Below the pieces are notes generated by a model. The model searched no databases and was not told where the DNA came from. It worked only from the letters and a program-made list of their open reading frames with translations. A stretch of 44,052 nucleotides of DNA from WQUF01 sp031549525 (GTDB lineage: Bacteria; Bacillota; Clostridia; Clostridiales; Clostridiaceae), in assembly GCA_031549525.1 (NCBI GenBank), contig JAVBPQ010000008.1, positions 1-44,052 on the forward strand, in the 5' to 3' direction. The number at the start of each line of letters is the position of its first letter. The first letter of the stretch is position 1. This document shows positions 26,139-34,145 of the stretch, piece by piece. The position numbers and the translations under genes were made by a program.

Positions 26139-27272
26139 TTATACTTTTCTATACTGCTTTTCCCAACCCTTTTCCATCTTTTTAAATAACTCATCAAAGG
26201 ATTTAAGACCACTTAATGCATCATATTGTGAAACACAGCATGCACCTGTTGCTGTAGCTAATTTAAGACAAACCTCTAGAGAATATCCGTAAAGACATGC
26301 TGCTAAAAATGCAGCAATGCTGGTATCTCCTGCCCCCGTCCCTGATAAAACTCTCTCTGGAATAAAACTAAGCTCAAACCCTTCTTTATCTTTCCATTCT
26401 TCAATTTTAAGATCAAATTTTTCACAAATTTCCTTTAGTAAATTAGCTCCTGAAGTTTTATAGTAAATCCCTAAAGCGCCGCATTTTATTAAGACAACCT
26501 TTGCACCAAGTCTTAAAAGCTCATCTCCAAGAGGTTTTACATCCTCTTCTATGGATAATATATTTATGATTTCCTCATTATTTGCTCTTTTCTTTAAATC
26601 TTCATACTTTTCTCTACTAAGCATAAAACATATTTCTTCAAAACTTGGAACAAAGAAATCTACAAAAGGCAGTACATCTTTAAGAATCTTTTTCCAATCT
26701 ATAAAAGAAACTTCAGATGATGAATCTATGGAACACATATCCAAAGAAGTTACAACTCCTAGCTCTTTTACCCTTTGAAAAATTCTCTTTAATTCATATC
26801 CAGAATTTATATACATATTTCTCATCACAGGAGGATACCCAAAGTGAAATAAATCAGCTTCTTTTATAAATTCAAAGTTTAAATCATCATAACAAAAAGT
26901 ATCATTTGCACCTGAACTATGGAGAAAGATTCTATCTACATTAGGCAGTGATAAAACTATAGAATAAGAAGTATCCACTTTAGAAGATAGTATCATGCCA
27001 TCAGATACTCCATATTCTTTTAGTATCGCTAGAACAATTTTACCAAAGTGATCACACCCAATCTTCCCCATAAGCCTTACATCTGTGCCTAATATTTTAA
27101 TTCCAATACCAGTATTTGCAACTGCTCCTCCAGTGTGAACATCAACGCCTTTCATATGTACCAACTTTCCTGGCATTAAAATCTCATGAAGCCTATCAGT
27201 AGATTCTCCAAAGACTGGTGTAATATCAAGGCAAATATGACCTGCTACTACAGCTTTCTTTTTATCTTTCAA
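26139..27272 (-). CDS. PfkB family carbohydrate kinase
   Basis: The 377-aa ribokinase-family kinase starts with AGHICLDITPVFG, has the sugar-binding GGAVANTGIGIKILG segment and the C-terminal GTGAGDTSIAAFLA motif with catalytic base Asp316. It is longer than the usual 300-320 residues, with extra sequence around residues 215-300. With the aldolase it could phosphorylate a sugar 1- or 6-phosphate for cleavage to triose phosphates. No sugar transporter is present nearby, and the exact sugar is not evident. Fructose, tagatose, deoxy sugars and other hexoses are all possible. It is divergent from the YtrA-like regulator. Confidence 0.87.
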   Translation of the reverse strand: MKDKKKAVVAGHICLDITPVFGESTDRLHEILMPGKLVHMKGVDVHTGGAVANTGIGIKILGTDVRLMGKIGCDHFGKIVLAILKEYGVSDGMILSSKVDTSYSIVLSLPNVDRIFLHSSGANDTFCYDDLNFEFIKEADLFHFGYPPVMRNMYINSGYELKRIFQRVKELGVVTSLDMCSIDSSSEVSFIDWKKILKDVLPFVDFFVPSFEEICFMLSREKYEDLKKRANNEEIINILSIEEDVKPLGDELLRLGAKVVLIKCGALGIYYKTSGANLLKEICEKFDLKIEEWKDKEGFELSFIPERVLSGTGAGDTSIAAFLAACLYGYSLEVCLKLATATGACCVSQYDALSGLKSFDELFKKMEKGWEKQYRKV

Positions 27273-27402
27273 AATATCTCCCCCAAACTTATAGATAATA
27301 AGAGTATATCCATCGTCAATAACATGCTATAGCCTCTGTATTAATTATAATAATGTAAGCTCAAAAATCAAAGAAATCAAAGAAAATAATTTAAATATAG
27401 TA

Positions 27403-27431
27403 TTGACCTTTACTGTTTATAGTGTTATTAT
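27403..27431 (+). promoter_or_regulatory. sigma-A promoter of the gntR-ABC operon
   Basis: TTGACC (27403-27408) and TATTAT (27426-27431) are spaced by 17 bp, about 30 bases before the regulator's TTG start. Confidence 0.75.
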
Positions 27432-27448
27432 AGTATATATACAGTATA
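27431..27448 (+). promoter_or_regulatory. probable autoregulatory operator of the GntR/YtrA regulator
   Basis: A palindrome centred on GTATATATAC (27433-27442), with flanking TA and AGTATA bases, overlaps the -10 and start region of the promoter. A GntR/YtrA repressor usually binds such a site in front of its own operon; this assignment rests on position. Confidence 0.5.
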
Positions 27449-27462
27449 AGTGAGGTGAGGGT

Positions 27463-27846
27463 TTGAATATAATAGTTTCCAATTCAAAGGGCATTCCTAT
27501 CTATGAACAAATTAAAGAACAGATTAAGCTTGCAATATTAAACCAAGATATCAAGGCAGGAGAAATGCTCCCCTCTATAAGACAGCTTGCCCGCGACTTA
27601 AAGATAAGTGTTATAACTACCATGAGGGCATATACAGACCTTGAAAATGAAGGATTTGTAGTAAATGTTCAAGGAAAAGGATGCTATGTTTTACCCCAAA
27701 ACCAAGAAATAATAAAGGAGCAAAAATTAAAAGAAATAGAAGGTAATTTTATAACAGCAATAGATGCTGCAAGAATAATCAAACTTTCAAAAGCTGAAAT
27801 TTTAGATATATTAAAATTTTTATTGGAGGAGGATTATTATGAATAA
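27463..27846 (+). CDS. GntR family transcriptional regulator, YtrA subfamily
   Basis: The 127-aa regulator has an N-terminal winged helix-turn-helix (GIPIYEQIKEQIKLAIL...MLPSIRQLARDLKIS...GFVVNVQGKGCYV, residues 5-75) and a short helical C-terminal part, the layout of YtrA-type regulators of ABC exporters. It starts with TTG (27463) after GAGGTGAGG. The 3' end overlaps the following ATPase gene by 8 bases, so they form one operon. It probably represses its own operon and responds to a cell-envelope or drug signal, as relatives in Bacillus do; the effector is unknown. Confidence 0.9.
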   Translation: MNIIVSNSKGIPIYEQIKEQIKLAILNQDIKAGEMLPSIRQLARDLKISVITTMRAYTDLENEGFVVNVQGKGCYVLPQNQEIIKEQKLKEIEGNFITAIDAARIIKLSKAEILDILKFLLEEDYYE

Positions 27847-28696
27847 TATTCTTGAGATCAAAAACGCAAACAAATCATTTGGAAATTTTCAATTAAAAGA
27901 TATATCCTTTAACCTCAAAGAAGGGTTTATAATGGGCTTCATAGGTCCAAATGGCGCTGGAAAAACTACTACCATAAAACTCATCATGGATATGATTTCC
28001 TTAGACAGCGGAAATATTGACATCTTTGGGTTAGATCACAAAAAGAACATAGAGAGAATAAAAGATGATATAGGGCTTGTAATGGATTATTGCTTTTATG
28101 TGGATGAATGGAAAGTCTCTGATGTAGAAAAAGCTGTAAAACCTTTTTATTCAAGATGGGATCATTTGTATTTTTTAAGGCTTCTTGATAAATTTCAAAT
28201 AGATCCTAAAAAGAAAGTAAAAGAACTATCCCATGGCATGAAGATGAAGCTCACCACTGCAGTTGCATTATCTCATTATCCAAAGCTTTTAATTTTAGAT
28301 GAACCTACAAGCGGACTTGATCCTGTTGCAAGGGATGAACTTATGGATATACTCCGTGAATTCATATGCGATGAAAATAAAGGTGTTTTATTTTCAACTC
28401 ATATTACAACAGACCTAGAAAAGACTGCAGATTATATAACCTATATCAGAAATGGAAAGATAATATATTCTGATGAAAAAGACAAGCTTCTAGAAGAATA
28501 CTCTATAATTAAAGGAAATCTTTCTGCTTTAAGTATTGAAGATAAAAAACATATCATTGGCTATAGAGAATATAACAATGGGTTTGATGGATTGATTGAA
28601 ACTAAAATGTTTAAAATTTTACCTAAAGGAGCCATACTTGAAGCTGTAACCCTTGATGAAATAGTTGTAAGGATGAACAAAGAAGGAGGTTTTTAA
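27839..28696 (+). CDS. ABC transporter ATP-binding protein (YtrB-like)
   Basis: The 285-aa ATPase has Walker A GPNGAGKTT (36-44), signature LSHGMKMK, Walker B LLILDEPTSGLDP and switch STHITTD. Relatives work with a YtrA regulator and an ABC-2 permease in export of lipids, peptides or drugs across the membrane. The ATG is preceded by GGAGGA and overlaps the regulator gene. The C-terminal 80 residues (about 200-285) look like the regulatory tail of this subfamily. Confidence 0.92.
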   Translation: MNNILEIKNANKSFGNFQLKDISFNLKEGFIMGFIGPNGAGKTTTIKLIMDMISLDSGNIDIFGLDHKKNIERIKDDIGLVMDYCFYVDEWKVSDVEKAVKPFYSRWDHLYFLRLLDKFQIDPKKKVKELSHGMKMKLTTAVALSHYPKLLILDEPTSGLDPVARDELMDILREFICDENKGVLFSTHITTDLEKTADYITYIRNGKIIYSDEKDKLLEEYSIIKGNLSALSIEDKKHIIGYREYNNGFDGLIETKMFKILPKGAILEAVTLDEIVVRMNKEGGF

Positions 28697-28697
28697 A

Positions 28698-29381
28698 ATG
28701 GAAAGAGCAAATTTCTCTAAATTAATATCCTTTATAAAACTTGATTTTTTAAGCCTTAAGCCTTATTCTAAATCTATACTTTTACTTATCATTATGGCTC
28801 TTTTCTTTGGTATTTATTTTGGAGAGCCTACCACTGTGATTAGTATAGTGATGGTTTATTTAGTTTTAATAATGTCCTATCCCTTCTCAATTAGTGAAAA
28901 AAATAATATGGATTCTCTATATGCAAGTTTAGCTATAAACAGAAAGAAAATAGTGCTTTCAAGATATTTATGTGCTGCTTTTATTGCTATTGCTGCAGTT
29001 TTACTATCTGTAGGATTTTCATTCATTGTAAGTATTGCATCTAATAACAAATTTAATTTTGGAGAAATATCCTTTACAGTTTGTATAATGTTGATGTTTT
29101 TTTCCTTAGTTATTTCATTTCAATATCCATTATATTTCAAATTAGGATATAATAAATCTAAGATGTATGGGCTTATACCAATATTTATTTTATCATTTGG
29201 AGTTATGATACTTTCTTCATCAAATATACAATTTGGGGGTGTATTTAAAGATATAGATATAAATTCCTTGATCAGTGCAAATACTTCGCTTATTAATATA
29301 TCCTTATTAACACTTTCTGGAATACTTTTAACAATATCTTTCTTTGTATCTTATAAATTTTATAATAAAAAAGAACTATAA
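28698..29381 (+). CDS. ABC-2 type permease subunit
   Basis: The 227-aa protein has six predicted membrane segments (roughly 25-42, 48-65, 92-112, 125-148, 158-175 and 198-220), as in ABC-2 membrane proteins of the YtrA-regulated exporters. It starts one base after the ATPase gene with GGAGG upstream, so the two should form one transporter. The transported compound is unknown. Confidence 0.85.
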   Translation: MERANFSKLISFIKLDFLSLKPYSKSILLLIIMALFFGIYFGEPTTVISIVMVYLVLIMSYPFSISEKNNMDSLYASLAINRKKIVLSRYLCAAFIAIAAVLLSVGFSFIVSIASNNKFNFGEISFTVCIMLMFFSLVISFQYPLYFKLGYNKSKMYGLIPIFILSFGVMILSSSNIQFGGVFKDIDINSLISANTSLINISLLTLSGILLTISFFVSYKFYNKKEL

Positions 29382-29416
29382 TATAATAAAATTATAATTA
29401 ATCTGGAGGGATTTTA

Positions 29417-29782
29417 ATGAAACTATGTCATGTCACCATTTATGTCAAAGATTTGGATGAATCTTTACACTTTTATGAAAATATATTAGGTCTTACTATT
29501 AAGAGGCAATTTGCAGCAGGACCTAATACTCAAATTGTATTCTTTGATGCAGGTACTGCAGAGGTAGAGTTAATCTATGATAAAACAATTTCCACAATCA
29601 ACATAGGAAAAGATATATCTTTAGGTTTTAATGTACCTTCTTTAGATAAAAATATAAGCGAATTAAAAGAAAAATGGAATTTAACTCCCAGCAATATAAT
29701 AAAACCTAATCCTCATATTCAGTTTTGTTTTGTATCTGACCCTAACGGAGTAAATATCCAGTTCTTTGAAAATATTGATTGA
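29417..29782 (+). CDS. VOC/glyoxalase superfamily protein
   Basis: The 121-aa protein has the paired beta-alpha-beta-beta-beta modules of the VOC fold: KLCHVTIYVKDLDESLHFYENILGL and FVSDPNGVNIQFFENID. Possible metal ligands are His5, Glu in AEVELIYD, and the terminal Glu. Family members include lactoylglutathione lyases, dioxygenases and drug-binding proteins; the substrate is unknown. It follows the ABC permease by 35 bases, with GGAGGG, and may be in the same operon. Confidence 0.85.
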   Translation: MKLCHVTIYVKDLDESLHFYENILGLTIKRQFAAGPNTQIVFFDAGTAEVELIYDKTISTINIGKDISLGFNVPSLDKNISELKEKWNLTPSNIIKPNPHIQFCFVSDPNGVNIQFFENID

Positions 29783-29810
29783 TTAAACCTACTGTAAAGG
29801 AGCTAACATT

Positions 29811-30194
29811 TTGGAATTTAAAGATTTATGCAACAAGGCAAGGGAAGTTTTAAATCCTCGCAAACTATCTCATTATGCAGAAGCAGGAGGAGTAGCTTCT
29901 GCACTCTTAACTGATAAAGGCAATGTATATGTCGGTGTATGCATTGATACATCCTGCAGCATGGGATTTTGTGCAGAACACGCTGCTATATCCTCCATGA
30001 TCACTGCAGGAGAAAGCAGAATCTTAAAAATAGTCGCTATAGGTAAAAATGGCATAATGCCTCCTTGTGGAAGGTGTAGAGAATTTATCTCTCAAATTCA
30101 TGACGAAAACTTTAAAACTGAAGTTATGATTTCTGATACTAAGATTGTGACCATAAAAGAACTACTTCCCTGTGATTGGAAAGTAAAGGGATAG
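29811..30194 (+). CDS. cytidine deaminase-like protein
   Basis: The 127-aa deaminase has zinc ligands and the catalytic glutamate in CAEHAA (Cys54, Glu56) and PCGRC (Cys86, Cys89). The CAEH form and overall length resemble both cytidine deaminase and blasticidin-S deaminase, so nucleoside salvage or detoxification are both possible. It starts with TTG at 29811, with AAAGGAG eight bases upstream. It follows the VOC gene by 28 bases and is followed after 30 bases by the DeoR regulator. Confidence 0.85.
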   Translation: MEFKDLCNKAREVLNPRKLSHYAEAGGVASALLTDKGNVYVGVCIDTSCSMGFCAEHAAISSMITAGESRILKIVAIGKNGIMPPCGRCREFISQIHDENFKTEVMISDTKIVTIKELLPCDWKVKG

Positions 30195-30224
30195 TGAATT
30201 TGTTGAAAAAGGCTGGAAAAAAGT

Positions 30225-30998
30225 ATGATGCATAAACGTCATGAATTGATAATGGAATTACTTTATACAAATAAAATAATCAATAACACTGAAATCATAG
30301 ATAAATTCTCAATATCACCTGAAACTGTGAGAAGAGATTTAAAATATTTAGAAAATAAAGGATTATTAAAAAGGGTATATGGTGGTGCTGTTTTAAAATC
30401 TCCTATGGGGATTGAGCCTGAATTTTCAAGGCGGGAAGTTTTAAACCTTGAAGAAAAAAGAGCCATTGCACAAAAAGCTTCTTCATACATAGAGGATGGA
30501 GATACCATCATAATAGACCTTGGTACCACACCTCTTGAAGTAGCTAAAGCTATAGAAAATAAAAATAATTTAAAAATTTTGACAAACAGCATAAATGTAG
30601 CACTAGAAACTTTAAAAAATGATAAAAATACAGTATATATGCTAGGTGGTCATTTAAGAAAAGGAGAAAATGCAACTTCAGGATTTCTATGTGAAGAGAA
30701 CTTAAATCACTTTAGAGTAGATAAAGCTATAATAGGCGCTGCAGGGATAACCTTAGAATCAGGAATTACAGATTTCTTTGATAAAGAAGCTCAAGTTAGA
30801 AAAAAGATGATAGAATCAGCAAATAACGTCATTGTAGTTGCAGACTATAGCAAATTTGGAATAACTGCTTTTTGCAAGGTATGCGATCTTTCACATATAA
30901 ATATGATAATAACCGATTGGAAAACCCCAAAGACAACCTTAAATCAATATAAAAACAACAATATAAATATCATAGTTGCAGAAAAAAATGTTAAATAA
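30225..30998 (+). CDS. DeoR family transcriptional regulator
   Basis: The 257-aa regulator has an N-terminal DeoR helix-turn-helix (RHELIMELLYTN...ISPETVRRDLKYLE...GLLKRVYGGAV, 1-55) and the C-terminal sugar-phosphate isomerase-like DeoRC domain with IDLGTTPLEVAKAI and the conserved ADYSKFG. Such proteins sense a phosphorylated sugar or glycerol intermediate and usually repress. It converges with the glycerol operon, so it is a candidate regulator of either that operon or the kinase-aldolase pair. The ribosome site is weak, and two tandem ATGs are present. Confidence 0.9.
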   Translation: MMHKRHELIMELLYTNKIINNTEIIDKFSISPETVRRDLKYLENKGLLKRVYGGAVLKSPMGIEPEFSRREVLNLEEKRAIAQKASSYIEDGDTIIIDLGTTPLEVAKAIENKNNLKILTNSINVALETLKNDKNTVYMLGGHLRKGENATSGFLCEENLNHFRVDKAIIGAAGITLESGITDFFDKEAQVRKKMIESANNVIVVADYSKFGITAFCKVCDLSHINMIITDWKTPKTTLNQYKNNNINIIVAEKNVK

Positions 30999-31007
30999 TA
31001 TTAAAAT

Positions 31008-31034
31008 AATAAGATGGGAAAATCCCATCTTATT
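31008..31034. terminator. bidirectional terminator shared by deoR and the glycerol operon
   Basis: A perfect 12-bp stem AATAAGATGGGA / TCCCATCTTATT with a three-base loop lies between the convergent genes. T-rich flanks occur on both strands. The stop codon of the DUF1667 gene (31030-31032 on the minus strand) is inside one arm. Confidence 0.88.
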
Positions 31035-31380
31035 TTGCATTGCCAGTGGTTATAATATCAATTCCAGTGTTTAAAATATCTCTTATAACCACTTCATTTC
31101 TATTTATTGGAGGCTTAAGCTTTACCTTTTTAATTTCATCCATACACCTTAATTGAAGATCCTTTGGAATTTTTCCCCTTGATCTCACTGCCACAGTAGG
31201 AAAATCTTCGCTCTCTACTCTAACTATAGAAGTCAATATCCTCACAGGATTTTTAAACTCTAAAATTGCATACTCTTCCCCTCTTTTGCAAGAAAACCCT
31301 GAAACTTCAAGAGCATCTTCACCTTTAGGTATAACATCTATCTCACATCCAACAGGACATACAATACAAGTCACTTTCAT
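31030..31380 (-). CDS. DUF1667 protein, small cysteine-containing partner of the glycerol-3-phosphate dehydrogenase cluster
   Basis: The 116-aa protein opens with CIVCPVGCEIDV and has a further GFSCKRGEEYA, so four cysteines (5, 8, 12, and one near 31) could bind an iron-sulfur cluster; the rest resembles the N-terminal fold of molybdopterin oxidoreductases. In many anaerobes this gene follows a GlpA-like and an FAD/NAD oxidoreductase gene, as it does here. It probably serves as a small electron-carrying subunit with them. It starts right after the stop of the preceding gene, with GGGGGAG upstream. Confidence 0.85.
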   Translation of the reverse strand: MKVTCIVCPVGCEIDVIPKGEDALEVSGFSCKRGEEYAILEFKNPVRILTSIVRVESEDFPTVAVRSRGKIPKDLQLRCMDEIKKVKLKPPINRNEVVIRDILNTGIDIITTGNAK

Positions 31381-31381
31381 A

Positions 31382-32647
31382 TTACTCCCCCTTTAAAATT
31401 TCAATTGTTATATTATCAACTATTGATTTAAATATATCTTTATTTAAAGTAATAGATTCAATCTCACCAGGATTTACCCTTATGGATTTTTTATTAATCA
31501 ATTCCTTCCCACCAGAATAAACCTTTATCTTCACATGTTTATCTGGATTTATAACTCTAAAATAAACATCTACATCTTCCATATCTTTATATACTGATAT
31601 ATATTGAGGACATATATACCTTACATTATTTCCAGCTATCAATTTAACCTTGTAAACTTCACCTAAATCTTCTCCTAGGGATAATCTTGCAGCAAACTTA
31701 CCTGCTAAATAGCTCTCTTTAGATACATTGTCCACCAAATCATTTACATGAACCACATTTCCTGAGGCAAATATTTTTTTATTAGAAGTTTGCATACATT
31801 GATTGACTATAGGTCCATTTGTAACAGTAGAAATTTGAATCTCTGCTTTTTTTGTTAATTCATTTTCAGGGATAAGTCCCACTGATAGGAGCAATGTATC
31901 GCACTCAATAAATTCTTCTGATGATTTTATAGGAATTTTATTCTCATCAACCTTAGCTATGACTACTCCAGAAACCCTATTTTTACCAACTATATTTGTA
32001 ACTGTATGAGATAATAAAAGAGGTATATTAAAATCTTCTAAACATTGAACCTTATTTCTAGTAAGTCCTGCTATATAGTCCATTATCTCTACAACTAATA
32101 CAACCTCTGCTCCCTCTAAAGTAAGCCTTCTCGCCATTATCATTCCAATATCCCCAGAGCCTAAAATAACCACTTTTTTTCCTACCATTATGCCTTGTCT
32201 ATTTATCAACCTCTGAGCAGACCCTGCTGTATATATTCCAGCTGGTCTTGTGCCAGGTATTTTAATATTACCTCTTGTCCTCTCTCTACATCCCATAGCG
32301 AGGATAACAGCATCAGCACTTACTTTTATCATCCCTTTTTCAGAATTAACGCATAATATATCACCATTTTCATCTATATCTAAAACCATGGTATTTAATA
32401 ACTCATTGACATTAAGCTTCTTTGTCTCATCCTCAAACCTCCCTGCATATTCAGGACCAGTCAACTCCTCATTAAATATTTTAAGCCCAAACCCTGGGTG
32501 AATGCACTGCTGCAATATTCCTCCTAAAGAAGAGTCTCTTTCAATTATTAAAACATCCTCTGCACCATTTAATTTAGCAGAATTTGCTGCAGCAAGTCCG
32601 GCAGGACCTCCTCCAATAACTGCCACATTGCAATTTATGTTAAACAT
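31382..32647 (-). CDS. FAD/NAD(P)-binding oxidoreductase of the glycerol-3-phosphate dehydrogenase cluster
   Basis: The 421-aa flavoprotein has an FAD-binding VIGGGPAGLAAANSA at the N-terminus, a second dinucleotide-binding GSGDIGMIMARRL near 170, and a C-terminal FAD motif FASGNV. It looks like the NAD(FAD)-dependent dehydrogenase that accompanies GlpA-type enzymes and is likely to move electrons from glycerol 3-phosphate oxidation on to a carrier. I use the ATG at 32647 with GGGCAGGTG just before it; the GTG three codons upstream lies in the ribosome site. It is 17 bases after the GlpA-like gene. Confidence 0.87.
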   Translation of the reverse strand: MFNINCNVAVIGGGPAGLAAANSAKLNGAEDVLIIERDSSLGGILQQCIHPGFGLKIFNEELTGPEYAGRFEDETKKLNVNELLNTMVLDIDENGDILCVNSEKGMIKVSADAVILAMGCRERTRGNIKIPGTRPAGIYTAGSAQRLINRQGIMVGKKVVILGSGDIGMIMARRLTLEGAEVVLVVEIMDYIAGLTRNKVQCLEDFNIPLLLSHTVTNIVGKNRVSGVVIAKVDENKIPIKSSEEFIECDTLLLSVGLIPENELTKKAEIQISTVTNGPIVNQCMQTSNKKIFASGNVVHVNDLVDNVSKESYLAGKFAARLSLGEDLGEVYKVKLIAGNNVRYICPQYISVYKDMEDVDVYFRVINPDKHVKIKVYSGGKELINKKSIRVNPGEIESITLNKDIFKSIVDNITIEILKGE

Positions 32648-32664
32648 GTTAAACACCTGCCCAT

Positions 32665-34104
32665 CTATCTAATCTTACCTATTACCATATTAGAACCTAT
32701 ATTGCCCTTTAAAACATCCTCTTCTTTTATACCTAACTCTCTCCTTAATATCTCTATGACCCTTGGACCACAAAACCCACCTTGACATCTTCCAAGACCT
32801 GCTCTTGTCCTTCTCTTTATGGCATCAACAGATTTTGCTCCAATTGGTCTATTTATAGCTTCTATAATCTCTGCTTCTGTTATAGTTTCGCAGCGACAAA
32901 TTACCTTACCATATCTAGGATTTTGTTTTATCAAATCCTCCCTATCTTTATTTGAAAGATTGCTAAATTTCTTTATTCCAATCCTATATCCATTATAATT
33001 TTCTTTAAACTTAACATCCAATCCATTTTCAAATAATAAATCAACAACATATTTTGAAACTGAGATAGAAGCAGTGAGACCTGTGGACCTTATTCCTGAG
33101 AGCTGCACATATCCATATATATCATCAAACACATCGATATTAACACCTTCTGGATTTCTATTTGGTCTTAACCCACAATATTGGGTTATTGTATCCTTTA
33201 TATTTATATTTGGAACGAGCTTTTTAACACCTTTTTCTATCTCATCTAAACCCTCAGATGTTGTTGATTTATCTTCTTTATCAGTTAATTCCTCAGCAGT
33301 AGGACCTACTAGCATATTTCCATCTATAGTCGGAGCTATTAGTTTTCCTTTAGTTAATTTTGTAGGAACTGGCAAGATGATCTTTGAAACCTTGCAGGAC
33401 GTATTTTTATCCAATATAAAAAATTGTCCTTTTCTTGGATTTACATAAAAATTGTCTTTATGGACCATTTTGGCAATGGCATCACTAAACAATCCTGCAC
33501 AGTTTATCACATATTTTGCTTCTATATCGCAACTATTGGTCTTAACATATTTTACCTTCTTATCCTCTACTATTATATCCATGACCTTTGTATTTAACAT
33601 AAACTTAACACCATTATCATAAGCATTTTCACAAAGAGCTACAACAAATAAAAATGGATCTATTATGCTTTCTCTTGGTATATAAAGCCCTGCTAAAACA
33701 TCAGGATTTACATTCCCTTCAAGTTTTAAAACATCTAAAGAAGATAGATATTCTACATCATATACATTGTTAAGAAATGCTTTTTTCTTTATGCTTTTAA
33801 GATTTATAAGCTCTTCTTCACTAATTGCAGGTAAAATAGCACCAACTCTCTCAAAAGGTACATCTAAATTTTTACAAAGCTCATCATACATTGGATTTGC
33901 AGAGACTACAAGCTTTGATTCAAGACTGCCTGGTGCTGCATCAAAGCCTGTGTGTATAATAGCACTATTTGATTTTGATGCATCTCCTCCTATATCCTCA
34001 TTTTTATCAACAACTAAAACATCAACCTCATATTTTGATAATTCACGAGCAAGCGAGGACCCAACAGCTCCTGCACCAATGATCAATACATCAGTTCTTA
34101 ACAT
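32665..34104 (-). CDS. glpA: GlpA-like anaerobic glycerol-3-phosphate dehydrogenase with BFD-type [2Fe-2S] domain
   Basis: The 479-aa FAD-dependent oxidoreductase of the DAO family starts with DVLIIGAGAVGSSLAREL and carries the CGLRPNR region of glycerol-3-phosphate dehydrogenases near residue 325. A C-terminal bacterioferredoxin-like [2Fe-2S] domain has CRC at 403-405 and C...C at 440 and 445. It would oxidise glycerol 3-phosphate, made by the neighbouring GlpK, to dihydroxyacetone phosphate. Proline or other amino-acid oxidases share the fold, but context favours glycerol. AAAGGAG lies before the ATG at 34104; the ATG five codons upstream overlaps that site. Confidence 0.87.
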   Translation of the reverse strand: MLRTDVLIIGAGAVGSSLARELSKYEVDVLVVDKNEDIGGDASKSNSAIIHTGFDAAPGSLESKLVVSANPMYDELCKNLDVPFERVGAILPAISEEELINLKSIKKKAFLNNVYDVEYLSSLDVLKLEGNVNPDVLAGLYIPRESIIDPFLFVVALCENAYDNGVKFMLNTKVMDIIVEDKKVKYVKTNSCDIEAKYVINCAGLFSDAIAKMVHKDNFYVNPRKGQFFILDKNTSCKVSKIILPVPTKLTKGKLIAPTIDGNMLVGPTAEELTDKEDKSTTSEGLDEIEKGVKKLVPNINIKDTITQYCGLRPNRNPEGVNIDVFDDIYGYVQLSGIRSTGLTASISVSKYVVDLLFENGLDVKFKENYNGYRIGIKKFSNLSNKDREDLIKQNPRYGKVICRCETITEAEIIEAINRPIGAKSVDAIKRRTRAGLGRCQGGFCGPRVIEILRRELGIKEEDVLKGNIGSNMVIGKIR

Positions 34105-34145
34105 ATTTTCTCCTTTCAAATGGAAAGCTAAATAGTATTAAATCT

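Noticed and set aside
33767..34135. A 122-codon plus-strand ORF opposite the GlpA-like gene
   Set aside because: Antisense shadow of the dehydrogenase gene, without a ribosome site.
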